A stretch of 26,275 bases of DNA from a virus: the IMG/VR virus record IMGVR_UViG_3300008120_000313, positions 1 to 26,275 of that record. One strand, 5' to 3'. The notes under the pieces are model-generated. The model was given only the letters and a program-made list of their open reading frames with translations. It ran no database searches and was not told where the DNA came from. Both the position numbers and the translations under genes were made by a program. This document shows positions 14,340 to 24,199 of the stretch, one piece after another. Every line of letters starts with the position of its first letter. The first letter of the stretch is position 1.

Positions 14340-15973
14340 TGGCATTAAATCCATTAACTGGCCAAATGGAATATGGGGATTATTCATACGATCCACAAAA
14401 TATGACCGCTGGAATGGCAATGCGTGGGATGGCAAAAGGTGACGTGGATGTTCCACTAGCATTTCAACTTACTGAGTCAATTCCTGGGCTATCTACAACA
14501 TCATTGGTTAACTCTAGAAGATATGCAAATACTTTATTTAAAGGTGGATTTGCCGATGTTGGAGCAGGAACTACAGGAAGAAGATTAAGTAGGGCTAAAA
14601 AACTAGGAGGTTTTGTAGGTAATCAAACTGCAGTTCCTGGTTCAAGTTCAGGAATGTTTTTTGGAGCTAATTCAAACTCTAAATTTCTTAGAAATCTTGC
14701 TCAAAAAAGAGCAGCTAAGGCAAATGCTACACCTTTTCTTAGTCAGTCATTAAATACAAACTTTAGACCTAGAGCTCTTAATAGATTATCAAGCCTTACC
14801 TCATTAACGGGAGATAAATCTTTAGGTTTTTATACTCCATTCCAAAGTATGTCAGGAATGGTAAGTGGAGCATTTGATAAGTCAGCTAGATTACGTTCAT
14901 TAGCAAAGTTAGAGGAAGGCGATAAAGCATTCTCTGGTGGAGTTTTAGGTAGAATTGAATCAATCAACAGAATTAGTAATCTTGAATCAACCATAGCTAG
15001 AGGAACATCAAAATTAGCTAGTGGTGGAACAATGAGCCGTCGCCAATCAATAAGGTACGGTAAAGCAATTGCTCAAAAATCTAAACTAGTTGACAATATA
15101 GCTAGAGTACAATCACTTGCTAATCCATCATTAAATGCTATTCAAAATAGCCCAGCAGTAACAAGAGCTGCAATAACTGCAAGACAATCAACAAGAGCAG
15201 CAATGAGAGCTGGCTCATCAATACTTTCTCCGGGCACTACAGCCCCAACTAGAGTTATAGCTTCTGCAGTAAGAGCTTCTGGACAAGCTGCAAGAACAGC
15301 TGCAAATGCAGCAGCACTTTCAAATTACATGGATATTGCGGCAAATCCAACTAGAGCAGTAGCATCAACAATGACGACAGGAAAACTATCCAATAGAATA
15401 ACTAGCTACTACGCTGGAACTGTTGATCTAATGAATATGACATCTGGTCAACAAAGATTAATGCACAAGGTAAGTACTAGATTAGGCGCAAATAGTGGAA
15501 TGAGTGCAAAAACTTTTGCAGCTAATTTTATGGATGACTTTGCTGCTGGCGGCAAGTACACAGGAAACTTCTTAGCAAGAGGTGCTGGTGGAGGAAAGAT
15601 GATGGCTACAGCTTTCCAATATGCCAAAGCAGGTGGAAAAACATCAACAGCACTTAAATTTGGTGCCATGGGAGCATCAAGAACTTTAGGAGCAGCCTTA
15701 ACTCCTCTTAACGTACTTGCAACTGGGCAATTAATATATGATATTGGAAAAGGTTTTGGAAAAGTTGCTGTAGCTGGAGCAAATTTTGCAAAAGATGCGC
15801 TAAAATCTATGCAAGGATCAATTAGTAAACCAATGTTTGGAACTGGTTTTAAAGATAACGAAGTTGCTGCTACATCAAGAGCTAGAGGTGTAATGGCAAT
15901 ACAAAATTCAAGACTTAACGCAAGAAGCTTGTTAGGTTCAGAAGCATCAATGATGGCAGCACATTTTGGATAA
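14339..15973 (+). CDS. Basic Ala/Ser/Gly-rich structural or ejection protein (544 aa)
   Basis: AGGAGAGG precedes the ATG. The protein is strongly basic, low in acidic residues, and rich in Ala, Ser, Arg and Asn, with many predicted short helices (about 185-330) and Gly/Ala segments towards the end (about 405-490, for example LTPLNVLATGQLIYDIGKG). It sits between the Gly-zipper protein and the terminase. Composition suggests a packaged, DNA-contacting internal protein. No catalytic motif is seen and no family is recognised. Confidence 0.65.
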   Translation: MALNPLTGQMEYGDYSYDPQNMTAGMAMRGMAKGDVDVPLAFQLTESIPGLSTTSLVNSRRYANTLFKGGFADVGAGTTGRRLSRAKKLGGFVGNQTAVPGSSSGMFFGANSNSKFLRNLAQKRAAKANATPFLSQSLNTNFRPRALNRLSSLTSLTGDKSLGFYTPFQSMSGMVSGAFDKSARLRSLAKLEEGDKAFSGGVLGRIESINRISNLESTIARGTSKLASGGTMSRRQSIRYGKAIAQKSKLVDNIARVQSLANPSLNAIQNSPAVTRAAITARQSTRAAMRAGSSILSPGTTAPTRVIASAVRASGQAARTAANAAALSNYMDIAANPTRAVASTMTTGKLSNRITSYYAGTVDLMNMTSGQQRLMHKVSTRLGANSGMSAKTFAANFMDDFAAGGKYTGNFLARGAGGGKMMATAFQYAKAGGKTSTALKFGAMGASRTLGAALTPLNVLATGQLIYDIGKGFGKVAVAGANFAKDALKSMQGSISKPMFGTGFKDNEVAATSRARGVMAIQNSRLNARSLLGSEASMMAAHFG

Positions 15974-15975
15974 TT

Positions 15976-17850
15976 ATGACTCAAACATTAAAAAATAAAA
16001 CATTAAAATTTAGACAAAATTTAGAAAAACTGTCTAGAGAAGATCTTATTGAAATAATAAGAGAGCAAGATCCAGAAACTGTTAAGCAGGTTAATAGAAT
16101 TGAATGGGTGTTTAAAAATAAACTTCAACATCTTAGTTGGATGAGTGGAGAACCTATTACAGAAAGACCCTTAACAAATAGAGAGCTTTCATTGTTAATT
16201 GATGAACCATTTGAGGTTGATGTTGATTTACTTGATGCAGGAATTTCTACTGAACAGCAAAGACAAATACATCTTGCAAAAGATCCTTGTGTTTGGGCAA
16301 AGCAATTTTTGGGAGCAGAAACAAGAGTCTATCAAACCTTGATTTTACGTGATCCAGCATTAAGAAAAGTTTTAAGAGCTGGTCGTCGTTTAGGAAAAAC
16401 ATTTAGTATGGCTATTGCACTTCTGCATTATAGCTATACTCATAAAGACGGCAGATGTTTGGTTATAGCTCCAATGAAATCTCACGTAGAATTGATATAT
16501 CAAGAAATTGTTAGACTCGCATCTAAAAATGAAATAGTTTTAAACTCTATAACAAGAAAAGTTACTAGTCCTCAGTTTATGATTCAATTTTCTAATGGAT
16601 CAACAATTAGATTCTTTACATCTGGTATGCGCTCAGGTGGAAAATCAGACGTAGCTCGTGGTCAGGAAGCACACGTAATTGTTTTAGACGAAATGGACTA
16701 CATGCACGCAGATGACCTTGACGCCCTATATGCAATGTTGCAAAAAACCGCAGAAGATCAACCAGATAAAGTTCTTATTGGCGCATCTACTCCAACTGGT
16801 AGAAGAGAAAGATTTTGGGAATGGTGTAGGTCAGAAAGATTTAAAGAATTTTGGTTTCCATCTTATTGCAACCCATTCTTTAGTAAAGATCAAGAAGATG
16901 AATTTAGAGAACAATATTCAGAAATTGGTTACAGACATGAAATTGAAGCAGACTGGGGAGAAGATGCAGAAGGCGTTTACCCTAGGAAGTTTGTAGACAG
17001 AGCTTTTGTCGAACCAGGTTGGGATTATGTAACTGAAGTCACTTCGGCTAGAAACTTTTATACCATAGGAGTTGACTGGGACAAATACGGAGCTGGAACA
17101 AACATAGTTGTTTTAGAAGTCTGTGCAGATTCGTATGAAGATGAACAATTCAGAAATAAAGTAAAACTCTGCTACAGAGAAGAAATAGAAAGATCCGAAT
17201 ATACTCTGACAACAGCTGTCCAAAGAATAGTCCATTTAAATTCAATCTATAACCCAAAACATATTTATGTTGATAGAGGTTATGGTGAAGTCCAAGTAGA
17301 ACTACTTCATAAATATGGTGTAGAAAATCCAATCAGTGGATTAAGAGAAAAGGTAAAAGGAGTTAGTTTTAGCGAAACCATTGATATTAGGGATCCCTAT
17401 ACTAAACAGTTAGTTAAAAAAGAAATTAAACCGTACATGGTTGACAATCTTAGACAATATTTAGAAAAAGAAATTTTAAATATATCTGAAAAAGATACAG
17501 AAATGTATATGCAACTAATATCTTATGTGGTTTTAAGAACCACTCAAACTGGTAGACCGGTTTTTGAAGCTAGTGGATCAGCCGTAGATCACGCACACGA
17601 CGCACTGATGCTAGCACTGCTGGCAATAACCGAAAATTACGGAGATCTTCATAAAGTAAAATATACTACTCGAACAGAAACATTTTCAAATACATTTTTT
17701 ATGCCAAAGCCACCGTCGTCTGAAGATGAAGATGATAAAATTGTAAGTGCAATACCCCCAAGAGCAGAAAAGTTAATGCCATCTAAATTTGGTTATAAAA
17801 AATCGTTTAGAAAAAGAGGCACTGCTCCGATTAAAAGAAAGACTTTCTAA
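15976..17850 (+). CDS. Terminase large subunit
   Basis: DNA-packaging motor ATPase and nuclease, which translocates DNA into the prohead through the portal and cuts concatemers. The ATPase has the variant Walker A RAGRRLGKT (134-142), Walker B VIVLDE (D238, E239) and the coupling motif GASTPT (269-274). The C-terminal RNase H-like nuclease has VDWD (D367), YVD (D433) and VDHAHDA (D538, D542). About 100 residues precede the ATPase and may contact a small subunit. The length (624) is at the upper end for the family, with a basic C-terminal tail. It starts 2 bases after the preceding gene. Confidence 0.95.
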   Translation: MTQTLKNKTLKFRQNLEKLSREDLIEIIREQDPETVKQVNRIEWVFKNKLQHLSWMSGEPITERPLTNRELSLLIDEPFEVDVDLLDAGISTEQQRQIHLAKDPCVWAKQFLGAETRVYQTLILRDPALRKVLRAGRRLGKTFSMAIALLHYSYTHKDGRCLVIAPMKSHVELIYQEIVRLASKNEIVLNSITRKVTSPQFMIQFSNGSTIRFFTSGMRSGGKSDVARGQEAHVIVLDEMDYMHADDLDALYAMLQKTAEDQPDKVLIGASTPTGRRERFWEWCRSERFKEFWFPSYCNPFFSKDQEDEFREQYSEIGYRHEIEADWGEDAEGVYPRKFVDRAFVEPGWDYVTEVTSARNFYTIGVDWDKYGAGTNIVVLEVCADSYEDEQFRNKVKLCYREEIERSEYTLTTAVQRIVHLNSIYNPKHIYVDRGYGEVQVELLHKYGVENPISGLREKVKGVSFSETIDIRDPYTKQLVKKEIKPYMVDNLRQYLEKEILNISEKDTEMYMQLISYVVLRTTQTGRPVFEASGSAVDHAHDALMLALLAITENYGDLHKVKYTTRTETFSNTFFMPKPPSSEDEDDKIVSAIPPRAEKLMPSKFGYKKSFRKRGTAPIKRKTF

Positions 17851-17852
17851 AG

Positions 17853-19427
17853 ATGCCACAATATGGGATAGGAGAACCTAACGCAGTTGAAGGTATTTTT
17901 TCTAATTCTACAGAAAATGTATCTGGATATACTTCTTTAGACCAAAGGGCTGCAGCTAGAAGTGCTGCTGGTATTTCAGACACTCCTGCAAAATATCTCA
18001 CAGATTTTTCACAAGTTCCAATTTCAGAAGTTAGATCACACGTATTTTATGCAGAAAATATTATTTCTGAATTGATAAGAGAAATAGATATAAATCTTGA
18101 ACAAGTAAATATTAACGCTTACTGCAATATAGAGTTAGAAACAGCTCATAAAGCAGTTTGGAAAGATATTACTAAAACTAATGAAACAGCTAAAGATTTA
18201 GAAACACCAAACTATATCCCATATAAAGAATATATTTACGCATCACAACATCTTTGTAGAGCATGTAGAGACTTAGTAAAAAATTATGATCTTTCAATTA
18301 GTCATACTACATTCGGTCATTTAATTGACATTAAAAAAATTCTTTTGTACATAAAAAATGAAATTGTAATAATTAGAAATATTGTTACACACCATTTAGG
18401 GGAGGCATATAAAGATGAGACAGAAAGTCAAATTGCCAAACATTTATCTGACTGGGCCAAAACAGCTACGCATTATACGAAACAGTTGGCTAAAGAAATC
18501 ACAAATCCTACGGCAACAATTCCTCAATCAGAAGTAGAAAAAATTACTGAAAAACATGCAGCCCAATTCCAATCATTTTTTGCGTTAAAAGTTAATTCAT
18601 ACATTTCAGAAATACAAACTATTTCAAACTTAATTAAAAGGGATTCTGTTGATATAGCTCAAACTTTTTATTCAAGCTATTTACTTCCAGCAATGTCATT
18701 TAAGTCATCGGTAATTGAGCCGCTTGTTTTTGACTTTACCACGTCTGCTATATCAAGAGAATGCCCAACCCTAGCTGGTGAAATTGTAATGGCTAATAAT
18801 GCAGTTACGGGCAACTTAGGTTCAGTTACAACTGACTACATTGAGAGAAGAATCCAGTTCTCATCTAGAATGGATGGAATTTTACAGTCTATTTCTCTTA
18901 AAAGAAGATATGTGAACTACATAGTTCAACTAGAGTCTATTGCAATACAAAGAGTAAAAATTCTTTCTCAAACAACTGACGAAAATATTGAAATCTATAA
19001 AGATTTGTTTGAATCTATGCCAGTAGACTCAGAAAAAAGAAGTAGCCTTAGATCTTCTCACGCTCAGCTAGATGATCTTGACGGAGATGCTCACCCTCAA
19101 TATTTAAGAAGAGATGGCGGAACAATTACTGGTAATGTCTTCTTGGCAGAAGGTGCAACAATAGGCGGAATGCCACTTGCTACCCACTCACACTCAGGTA
19201 TTGATGGTTCAGCCCCAATAAGTGCTAAAAGCATTGACTACACTTCTGGCAGAGAAGAGTACTACAGCTCTTTAGGTGAAAACGGCTATTCTAATATAAC
19301 CCTAACAGGATTAGAGCAGAGCACTTTAGTGGGCGGTGGACTCTACTTTGATGCAACTTTTGAAATAGAAATAGATGATGACAAAATAAACTCATACGAG
19401 TTTGAAATACTATATAACGAGATATAA
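17853..19427 (+). CDS. Tail-fibre or baseplate-type structural protein (524 aa)
   Basis: The first 400 residues are mainly helical and charged. From about residue 405 there is the HPQYL-type motif (LDDLDGDAHPQYL) followed by a GTITGNV... segment and THSHSGIDGSAPIS, both typical of phage tail-fibre and baseplate-attached proteins. The last 50 residues are beta-rich and acidic. It follows terminase by 2 bases and precedes two more beta-rich fibre-like genes, so it is probably a fibre base or connector. Confidence 0.75.
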   Translation: MPQYGIGEPNAVEGIFSNSTENVSGYTSLDQRAAARSAAGISDTPAKYLTDFSQVPISEVRSHVFYAENIISELIREIDINLEQVNINAYCNIELETAHKAVWKDITKTNETAKDLETPNYIPYKEYIYASQHLCRACRDLVKNYDLSISHTTFGHLIDIKKILLYIKNEIVIIRNIVTHHLGEAYKDETESQIAKHLSDWAKTATHYTKQLAKEITNPTATIPQSEVEKITEKHAAQFQSFFALKVNSYISEIQTISNLIKRDSVDIAQTFYSSYLLPAMSFKSSVIEPLVFDFTTSAISRECPTLAGEIVMANNAVTGNLGSVTTDYIERRIQFSSRMDGILQSISLKRRYVNYIVQLESIAIQRVKILSQTTDENIEIYKDLFESMPVDSEKRSSLRSSHAQLDDLDGDAHPQYLRRDGGTITGNVFLAEGATIGGMPLATHSHSGIDGSAPISAKSIDYTSGREEYYSSLGENGYSNITLTGLEQSTLVGGGLYFDATFEIEIDDDKINSYEFEILYNEI

Positions 19428-19429
19428 TT

Positions 19430-20410
19430 ATGACTTGGTTTACATATACAAAAAACTCTTCAACGACATATGCACCAGTGAGAAGAAAAATACTTTTTCC
19501 TACCCTTACTGAAAATTTAAAACAGGGAGATTGGGTTCATGTTAATCTTGGTTCTTTAGATATTGGGCGTCTATATTATTATGAAGATGGATTAATCAAA
19601 AATAAAATTGACTCTGATTCATATTTAGTTGTTTATGAAACAGCAACAGCTTACACACCAACATATAGTTTGATTTTAGGTGGATCAAGTGAATTTGATT
19701 ATCAAAAAAATTTATGGTTTAAATCTGTAACTGCAGGCACTGCAGGTTCAGAACTTCCTGGGACTTATTATATCTATTATCATAAGGATAACATTCAGTA
19801 CATTCAGTTAAGTTCTGGTTCATATATTTCTACAACACCTACATCAGGGGCTAATTATATTGGCCAAGAAACAGGTTCTTTCAATAATTCAATTGATCAA
19901 TATTCAACTGTAGTACAAAATGGAGCATCAAATGAGAGAATTGTCTCTCTATCATTTTTAGGCACTGCTGGAATTTGGATGAATAATCAATCTTCAGCTC
20001 CAGGAGCTAAAGCAGTTGGAATTTTTAATGGTCCAAAATTAAATATTTATGCAGAAAAAGGACCAGACTGTGGAAAGATTAGAATAAAAGTTATAAAAAT
20101 TTCAGCAATAGGTGAAGGACAAAAGGTAATAAAATCAAATATAGATATTGATTTGTACGCGCCTGTGGTTCAAGAAAATCAGAATATATATTCTTTAGAT
20201 ATTATTTCTGATAATACATTTTTTGTTTATGAAGAAATATATGGAGATTTTTCTTTTGAAATAGAAATTTTAAATGAAAAAAACGCATCTTCATCTGGGA
20301 ATAGATGTAAAATAGAAAAATATACTTTTTCAAAAAGATATAATCTTTCTTTAAATGATGAAGAAGTAAAACCAGATATAGCTTTTAAGTCAGTAGGTGG
20401 GTTAAAATAA
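19430..20410 (+). CDS. Beta-rich tail-associated protein (326 aa)
   Basis: Almost entirely beta-type sequence rich in Tyr, Ser, Thr, Gly and Asn, with no catalytic motif visible. It starts 2 bases after the previous gene and its stop overlaps the ATG of the next (TAATG), so the three fibre-region genes are co-translated. Probably a fibre, tip or receptor-contact protein. The specific family is not recognised. Confidence 0.65.
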   Translation: MTWFTYTKNSSTTYAPVRRKILFPTLTENLKQGDWVHVNLGSLDIGRLYYYEDGLIKNKIDSDSYLVVYETATAYTPTYSLILGGSSEFDYQKNLWFKSVTAGTAGSELPGTYYIYYHKDNIQYIQLSSGSYISTTPTSGANYIGQETGSFNNSIDQYSTVVQNGASNERIVSLSFLGTAGIWMNNQSSAPGAKAVGIFNGPKLNIYAEKGPDCGKIRIKVIKISAIGEGQKVIKSNIDIDLYAPVVQENQNIYSLDIISDNTFFVYEEIYGDFSFEIEILNEKNASSSGNRCKIEKYTFSKRYNLSLNDEEVKPDIAFKSVGGLK

Positions 20411-21885
20411 TGGCTAAAATTGTAAAAAAAATAACAAACCTTAAGCCTGGTCAAGACTACTTATTTACTCTTAAGGCAAAAAACACAGAGATTTCTGCTG
20501 TTGATTTTCCATATGAGTCTATCAGGATTCAAACTCCAGGAGACCAAACTATTCCTGGAACCATAAATAATACTACGTTTTTTATTTATGGAAACTATAA
20601 GTCAGTAATGTTTGTTTTTGAGCCAACTGAAGATCTTGACGTAAAAGAGTATGAGTATGAATTATATTCTGATGCGCTAGGTACAACTTTAATTTCAACG
20701 GGAAAAGCATCAGCAAGCGTCTTTACGATAGATGTTCCGACCAACACTGGTGCAGCAACAGATAGCTCCACACAAACTGATGTAACGTATTATGGAAGGG
20801 TTAGAGCAGTTGACACATCTGGAAACTCCAGTGGTTGGACTCCAAGCTCTGGCCTAAAGCAGTCATCTGCGACTCAATTAATTGAAAGCCAACATATAAG
20901 ATCCCTAACTGCATCAAAGATTACAGCTGGAACAATTAACGCACATGAAATAATTTTAAAGCAGCAGGGAGCTCAAACAACAATTAATGCTCCTGCAAAT
21001 ATGGCAATTATTAGATCATCTAATTATAACGGCTCGTACAATAACAATACTTCAACGTGGACAGATGGAACAGCTGGTTGGGTTATAGGTGGAGATGGAC
21101 ACGCAGAGTTTTCGTCCGCTTCCATTAGAGGAACTGTTAAAGCTGGATCTGTTTTCATTAATGCAAATAATAGATGGAAAACAGATACTGCAGGAGTTGA
21201 AATATCTTCACCAGAATTTAGAGTTGGAACAATAGATAGCTATATCTATTGGGATGGAGCAAATACTTTAAGCGTCAAGGGATCTATCCAGGCCAACTCT
21301 GGCCAAATAGCTGGTTGGACGATTTTCGAAAATGAATTGCAAGCTGGAAACTTTTCTGGAGCAGTGAGATTAGGCGGTGGAGTTGGCCCAGTGCCGCCAC
21401 CAACATATCCAGGAGGAAGCGCAACTGGAGAATTGCAGATATCATCTCCAATATCACCAGGAGTTGAAGCGAATACTCACTATAATGGGTATCATGCAAG
21501 GTGGTCTGTAGGAACTAATAATCCTTCATGGAACGAAAGTTATGCCACAGAAGCTACTGCAGCAGGAATAATATATCAATATGGTAGTGAAAAGTTTGAA
21601 TTTAGAATCATAAGTGGCAATCCATACATCGTTATTGATGGAACACAATATCAATTAAACATTGGTTCAGGAACACCTGCAAATGGAGGGGATGATCCAA
21701 ACCCTGATCCTGTGGATCCAGATCCAGATCCACCACCAACTACATGCACTTATCAAACAGTTATGGTTGGATCATGTTGTGGATGCGGGCCATGCTTTAC
21801 GTATATAACTACGTATGCTGATTGTACAACAAACGAGTTTTGTGATGGTCCAAGCTGTGAGTGTTGTGGTATAATTGTTGTTTAA
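20410..21885 (+). CDS. Tail-fibre/tip protein with fibronectin-like domain and Cys-rich C-terminal knot (491 aa)
   Basis: Residues about 60-150 look like a fibronectin type III domain (YEYELYSDALG, YYGRVRAVDTSGNSSGW). Then comes the linker typical of tail-tip J-like proteins (IRSLTASKITAGTINAHEI, 160-182), followed by beta repeats containing GWVIGGDG and GQIAGWTI that resemble lambda J and fibre sequences. After a DPNPDPVDPDPDPPP linker the last 46 residues hold ten cysteines (446, 456, 457, 459, 462, 472, 478, 483, 485, 486). The tail-tip assignment is good; the Cys-rich end is unusual for a phage fibre and may be a disulfide-stabilised or metal-binding receptor head. Confidence 0.8.
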   Translation: MAKIVKKITNLKPGQDYLFTLKAKNTEISAVDFPYESIRIQTPGDQTIPGTINNTTFFIYGNYKSVMFVFEPTEDLDVKEYEYELYSDALGTTLISTGKASASVFTIDVPTNTGAATDSSTQTDVTYYGRVRAVDTSGNSSGWTPSSGLKQSSATQLIESQHIRSLTASKITAGTINAHEIILKQQGAQTTINAPANMAIIRSSNYNGSYNNNTSTWTDGTAGWVIGGDGHAEFSSASIRGTVKAGSVFINANNRWKTDTAGVEISSPEFRVGTIDSYIYWDGANTLSVKGSIQANSGQIAGWTIFENELQAGNFSGAVRLGGGVGPVPPPTYPGGSATGELQISSPISPGVEANTHYNGYHARWSVGTNNPSWNESYATEATAAGIIYQYGSEKFEFRIISGNPYIVIDGTQYQLNIGSGTPANGGDDPNPDPVDPDPDPPPTTCTYQTVMVGSCCGCGPCFTYITTYADCTTNEFCDGPSCECCGIIVV

Positions 21886-21900
21886 AAATAGGAGAATACT

Positions 21901-22119
21901 ATGGCTGCACCAAAAAAAGAAGACTATGAATATTTTGCTTTCGTTGTAGACAATGAAGTTGCTGCGGTAATACCGATGAATAAAGATAATTTAGCCCAAT
22001 GGGTAGCAGCACTATCTTCTGATCCAAAGGTAATAAAACTTGAAGAAGATCAAAAAGAAGTTGTTATTTCTGGATGGACTTTTGATGGAGAAAACTTTTC
22101 TTCGCCAACAGAAAATTAA
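21901..22119 (+). CDS. Small fibre-region accessory protein (72 aa)
   Basis: AGGAG lies 7 bases before the ATG. The protein has the pattern YFAFVVDNEVAAVIPM ... GWTFDGENF, which resembles short proteins found beside tail-fibre genes in many large phages. Function is not established; a virion or chaperone role near the fibre is inferred from its neighbours. Confidence 0.65.
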   Translation: MAAPKKEDYEYFAFVVDNEVAAVIPMNKDNLAQWVAALSSDPKVIKLEEDQKEVVISGWTFDGENFSSPTEN

Positions 22120-22124
22120 AATAC

Positions 22125-22331
22125 ATGTCCAAAATAAATGGTATTAATAATATAGATCAGATGAACTCTGAAATGCAAGACGCTACTGTTGAAGAGTCTA
22201 ATTTAGATGTTAACATGATCATTTCAGTTTTTCAAGAAAAATTAAGTCAATTAATGACCGAAATAGTCATCAAAGATGCTACAATAAGACAGCAAGCTAA
22301 TTTAATTAATAAGCTAAAAGGAAATAAATAA
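22125..22331 (+). CDS. Small coiled-coil protein (68 aa)
   Basis: It starts 5 bases after the previous gene with no clear ribosome site. The N-terminal 25 residues are polar. Residues about 30-65 (IISVFQEKLSQLMTEIVIKD) show heptad hydrophobic spacing, indicating a coiled coil. Many phages have such small proteins between fibre and head genes. Function not recognised. Confidence 0.6.
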   Translation: MSKINGINNIDQMNSEMQDATVEESNLDVNMIISVFQEKLSQLMTEIVIKDATIRQQANLINKLKGNK

Positions 22332-22332
22332 A

Positions 22333-22521
22333 ATGAGTGAAACAGCAAATGAGCAAGTAGAAAATACTGCTCCAAAGCAATTTAAAATTGAAATAACTAT
22401 TTCTGAGCAAAATCTATCATATAAGAGTGATTTTTCTGAACCAGAGACAATTTTTTGGATTGAATCTGTAAAAAACATTATTCTTAAGAAGACTTTTGAC
22501 GGAATTGTTCAAGAAGGCTAA
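22333..22521 (+). CDS. Small acidic hypothetical protein (62 aa)
   Basis: It follows the previous stop by 1 base, with AAGGA in the end of that gene as ribosome site. The protein is acidic at the N terminus, then mixed beta (QFKIEITISEQNLSYK), with no motif recognised. A hairpin follows it, so it is probably the last gene of the fibre transcription unit. Confidence 0.6.
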   Translation: MSETANEQVENTAPKQFKIEITISEQNLSYKSDFSEPETIFWIESVKNIILKKTFDGIVQEG

Positions 22522-22532
22522 TTTAATCCATG

Positions 22533-22562
22533 TAGAGGGTACTATAAAATAGTATCCCTCTA
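22533..22562 (+). terminator. Stem-loop between fibre-region genes and portal, possible terminator
   Basis: TAGAGGG-TACTAT and ATAGTA-T-CCCTCTA form a 13-bp stem with a single bulged T and an AAA loop. The following TATATTTGG is only weakly T-rich, so it could instead be a processing or stabilising hairpin. Confidence 0.5.
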
Positions 22563-22579
22563 TATTTGGACGTCTAATA

Positions 22580-24199
22580 ATGGCTATCAGAAAATACCTA
22601 AATTTTAAAAAACCAGTTGAAGCTGAGTTTGAAGCTACAGAAATAAAAGCTGAAGATGTAAAGTCTCTTAGTAAGAATTTTAGAGTAGCTGCTCTCGCTC
22701 TTGGTTATCAGGGCACTAATTACTTTTATACAGGAAGAAGTAATTTTGAGCCATCACCTTATGATTTTGACAGAATAATACAAGCTGTTGATACTGATTC
22801 CTATGTAAAACAATCTATTTCAAAATACAAAGATCTCTTTTGGAAAGAGGGCTGGAAGATTGTTGGTGAAAACCAAGAGGCAGTAGCTTATTTATATCAA
22901 AGAATAGATTATATGGAAATGGCAATGAAAAGACCATTTCTTGATTTTCTTATAGATTTATCTGATCAACTACTAAAGTTCTCAAATGTTTTTGCAGTTA
23001 AAGCCAGAGGCGAATTGTCAGAATATTTTCCAACAACTCTGACTCCAGTAAATGCCACGCAACCAATTGTTGGTTATTATTTAATCCCAACTGAGCAAGT
23101 AAGAATTTTGCGAGATAAATACAACAGACCTAAGTCGTATCAACAGGCAACAGATCCGTTAACTTATTCTCCTACTGATAGAGACCCAGTTTGGTCAGCA
23201 GACAGAGTTATACATTTGTTCTTTGATAGAAAGCCAGGAAGAGCATTTGGTACTCCATTTCTATCTAACGCGCTAGATGATATAGTTGCTCTTCGTCAAA
23301 TGGAAGAGGATATACAAAACTTAGTTCATAGAGAATTATTTCCTTTATATAAGTACACAATTGGTACCGCAGATCAGCCAGCAGAGCCAGAAGAAATAGA
23401 CAAGGCAGCAGCAGAAATTGAAAATCTTAGAGCAGAAGGTGGATTAATACTACCATTTAGACATAACGTAGATGTTATCGGTTCTGCACAAGAAGCACTT
23501 GATGCATCAAATTACTTAGATCATTTCAAGGAAAGAGTAGCTATTGGTTTAGGAGTTGCGCCACATCATTTAGGTATGACAATGAATGGTGGCAATAGAT
23601 CTATGTCAGAAAGACTAGATACTGCCTTGTATGACAGAATAAAACAATTTCAAAAACAATTTGCTGAAATGGTTAGACTTCATATCTTTAACGAAATACT
23701 TTTTGAAGGTGGTTTTGATCCAATTAAAAATCCACTAGAAACAGATGTTTCAGACCGTTGTTATTTTAAATTTAATGAAATTGACGTTGATACTCAAGTC
23801 AAAAAAGAAACACACATAATACAAAAGTTCGTTAATTCAGTTATAACTCTTACTGAAGCAAGAACTGAACTTGGAATTGATCCTGAAGTAGACCAAGAAG
23901 ATTTATTTAGTGGCATACAAAGCGCAATGCAAAAAGATTTAATCGATGCGCAGCAGACAGCCCAAGATGCAACAAGTGATAAACAAGCTTCTGCAAAGTC
24001 AGGCCAAAGAAATATGCCCTCAAAAAGAAGAGGCGTCGGCAATGCCTCTAGACCTCAAAATCAAAATGGCAGAAGAACATCTCCAAACATAAAAAGATCA
24101 GATACAGCTTGGATTTCAACAGTTGAAAATTTGCTAGAAGAACAATATGATGTTAAGATAGAGTCTTCTACAAATATACAACAAGATGAGGAAAACTAA
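22580..24199 (+). CDS. Portal protein
   Basis: The portal forms the dodecameric head-tail connector through which DNA is packaged. The sequence shows the typical order: an N-terminal region with FYTGRSNFEPSPYDFDRI, a central segment on residence of the ring (GRAFGTPFLSNALDDIVALR, about 215-234), the long helix (RQMEEDIQNLVHRELFPLY), and APHHLGM...NRSMSERLD (about 330-350), which is characteristic of phage portals. The C-terminal 90 residues (about 450-539) are polar, Gln/Ser/Arg-rich and probably disordered. Its stop overlaps the next ATG (TAATG). It stands just after a stem-loop and begins the head-gene group. Confidence 0.9.
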   Translation: MAIRKYLNFKKPVEAEFEATEIKAEDVKSLSKNFRVAALALGYQGTNYFYTGRSNFEPSPYDFDRIIQAVDTDSYVKQSISKYKDLFWKEGWKIVGENQEAVAYLYQRIDYMEMAMKRPFLDFLIDLSDQLLKFSNVFAVKARGELSEYFPTTLTPVNATQPIVGYYLIPTEQVRILRDKYNRPKSYQQATDPLTYSPTDRDPVWSADRVIHLFFDRKPGRAFGTPFLSNALDDIVALRQMEEDIQNLVHRELFPLYKYTIGTADQPAEPEEIDKAAAEIENLRAEGGLILPFRHNVDVIGSAQEALDASNYLDHFKERVAIGLGVAPHHLGMTMNGGNRSMSERLDTALYDRIKQFQKQFAEMVRLHIFNEILFEGGFDPIKNPLETDVSDRCYFKFNEIDVDTQVKKETHIIQKFVNSVITLTEARTELGIDPEVDQEDLFSGIQSAMQKDLIDAQQTAQDATSDKQASAKSGQRNMPSKRRGVGNASRPQNQNGRRTSPNIKRSDTAWISTVENLLEEQYDVKIESSTNIQQDEEN

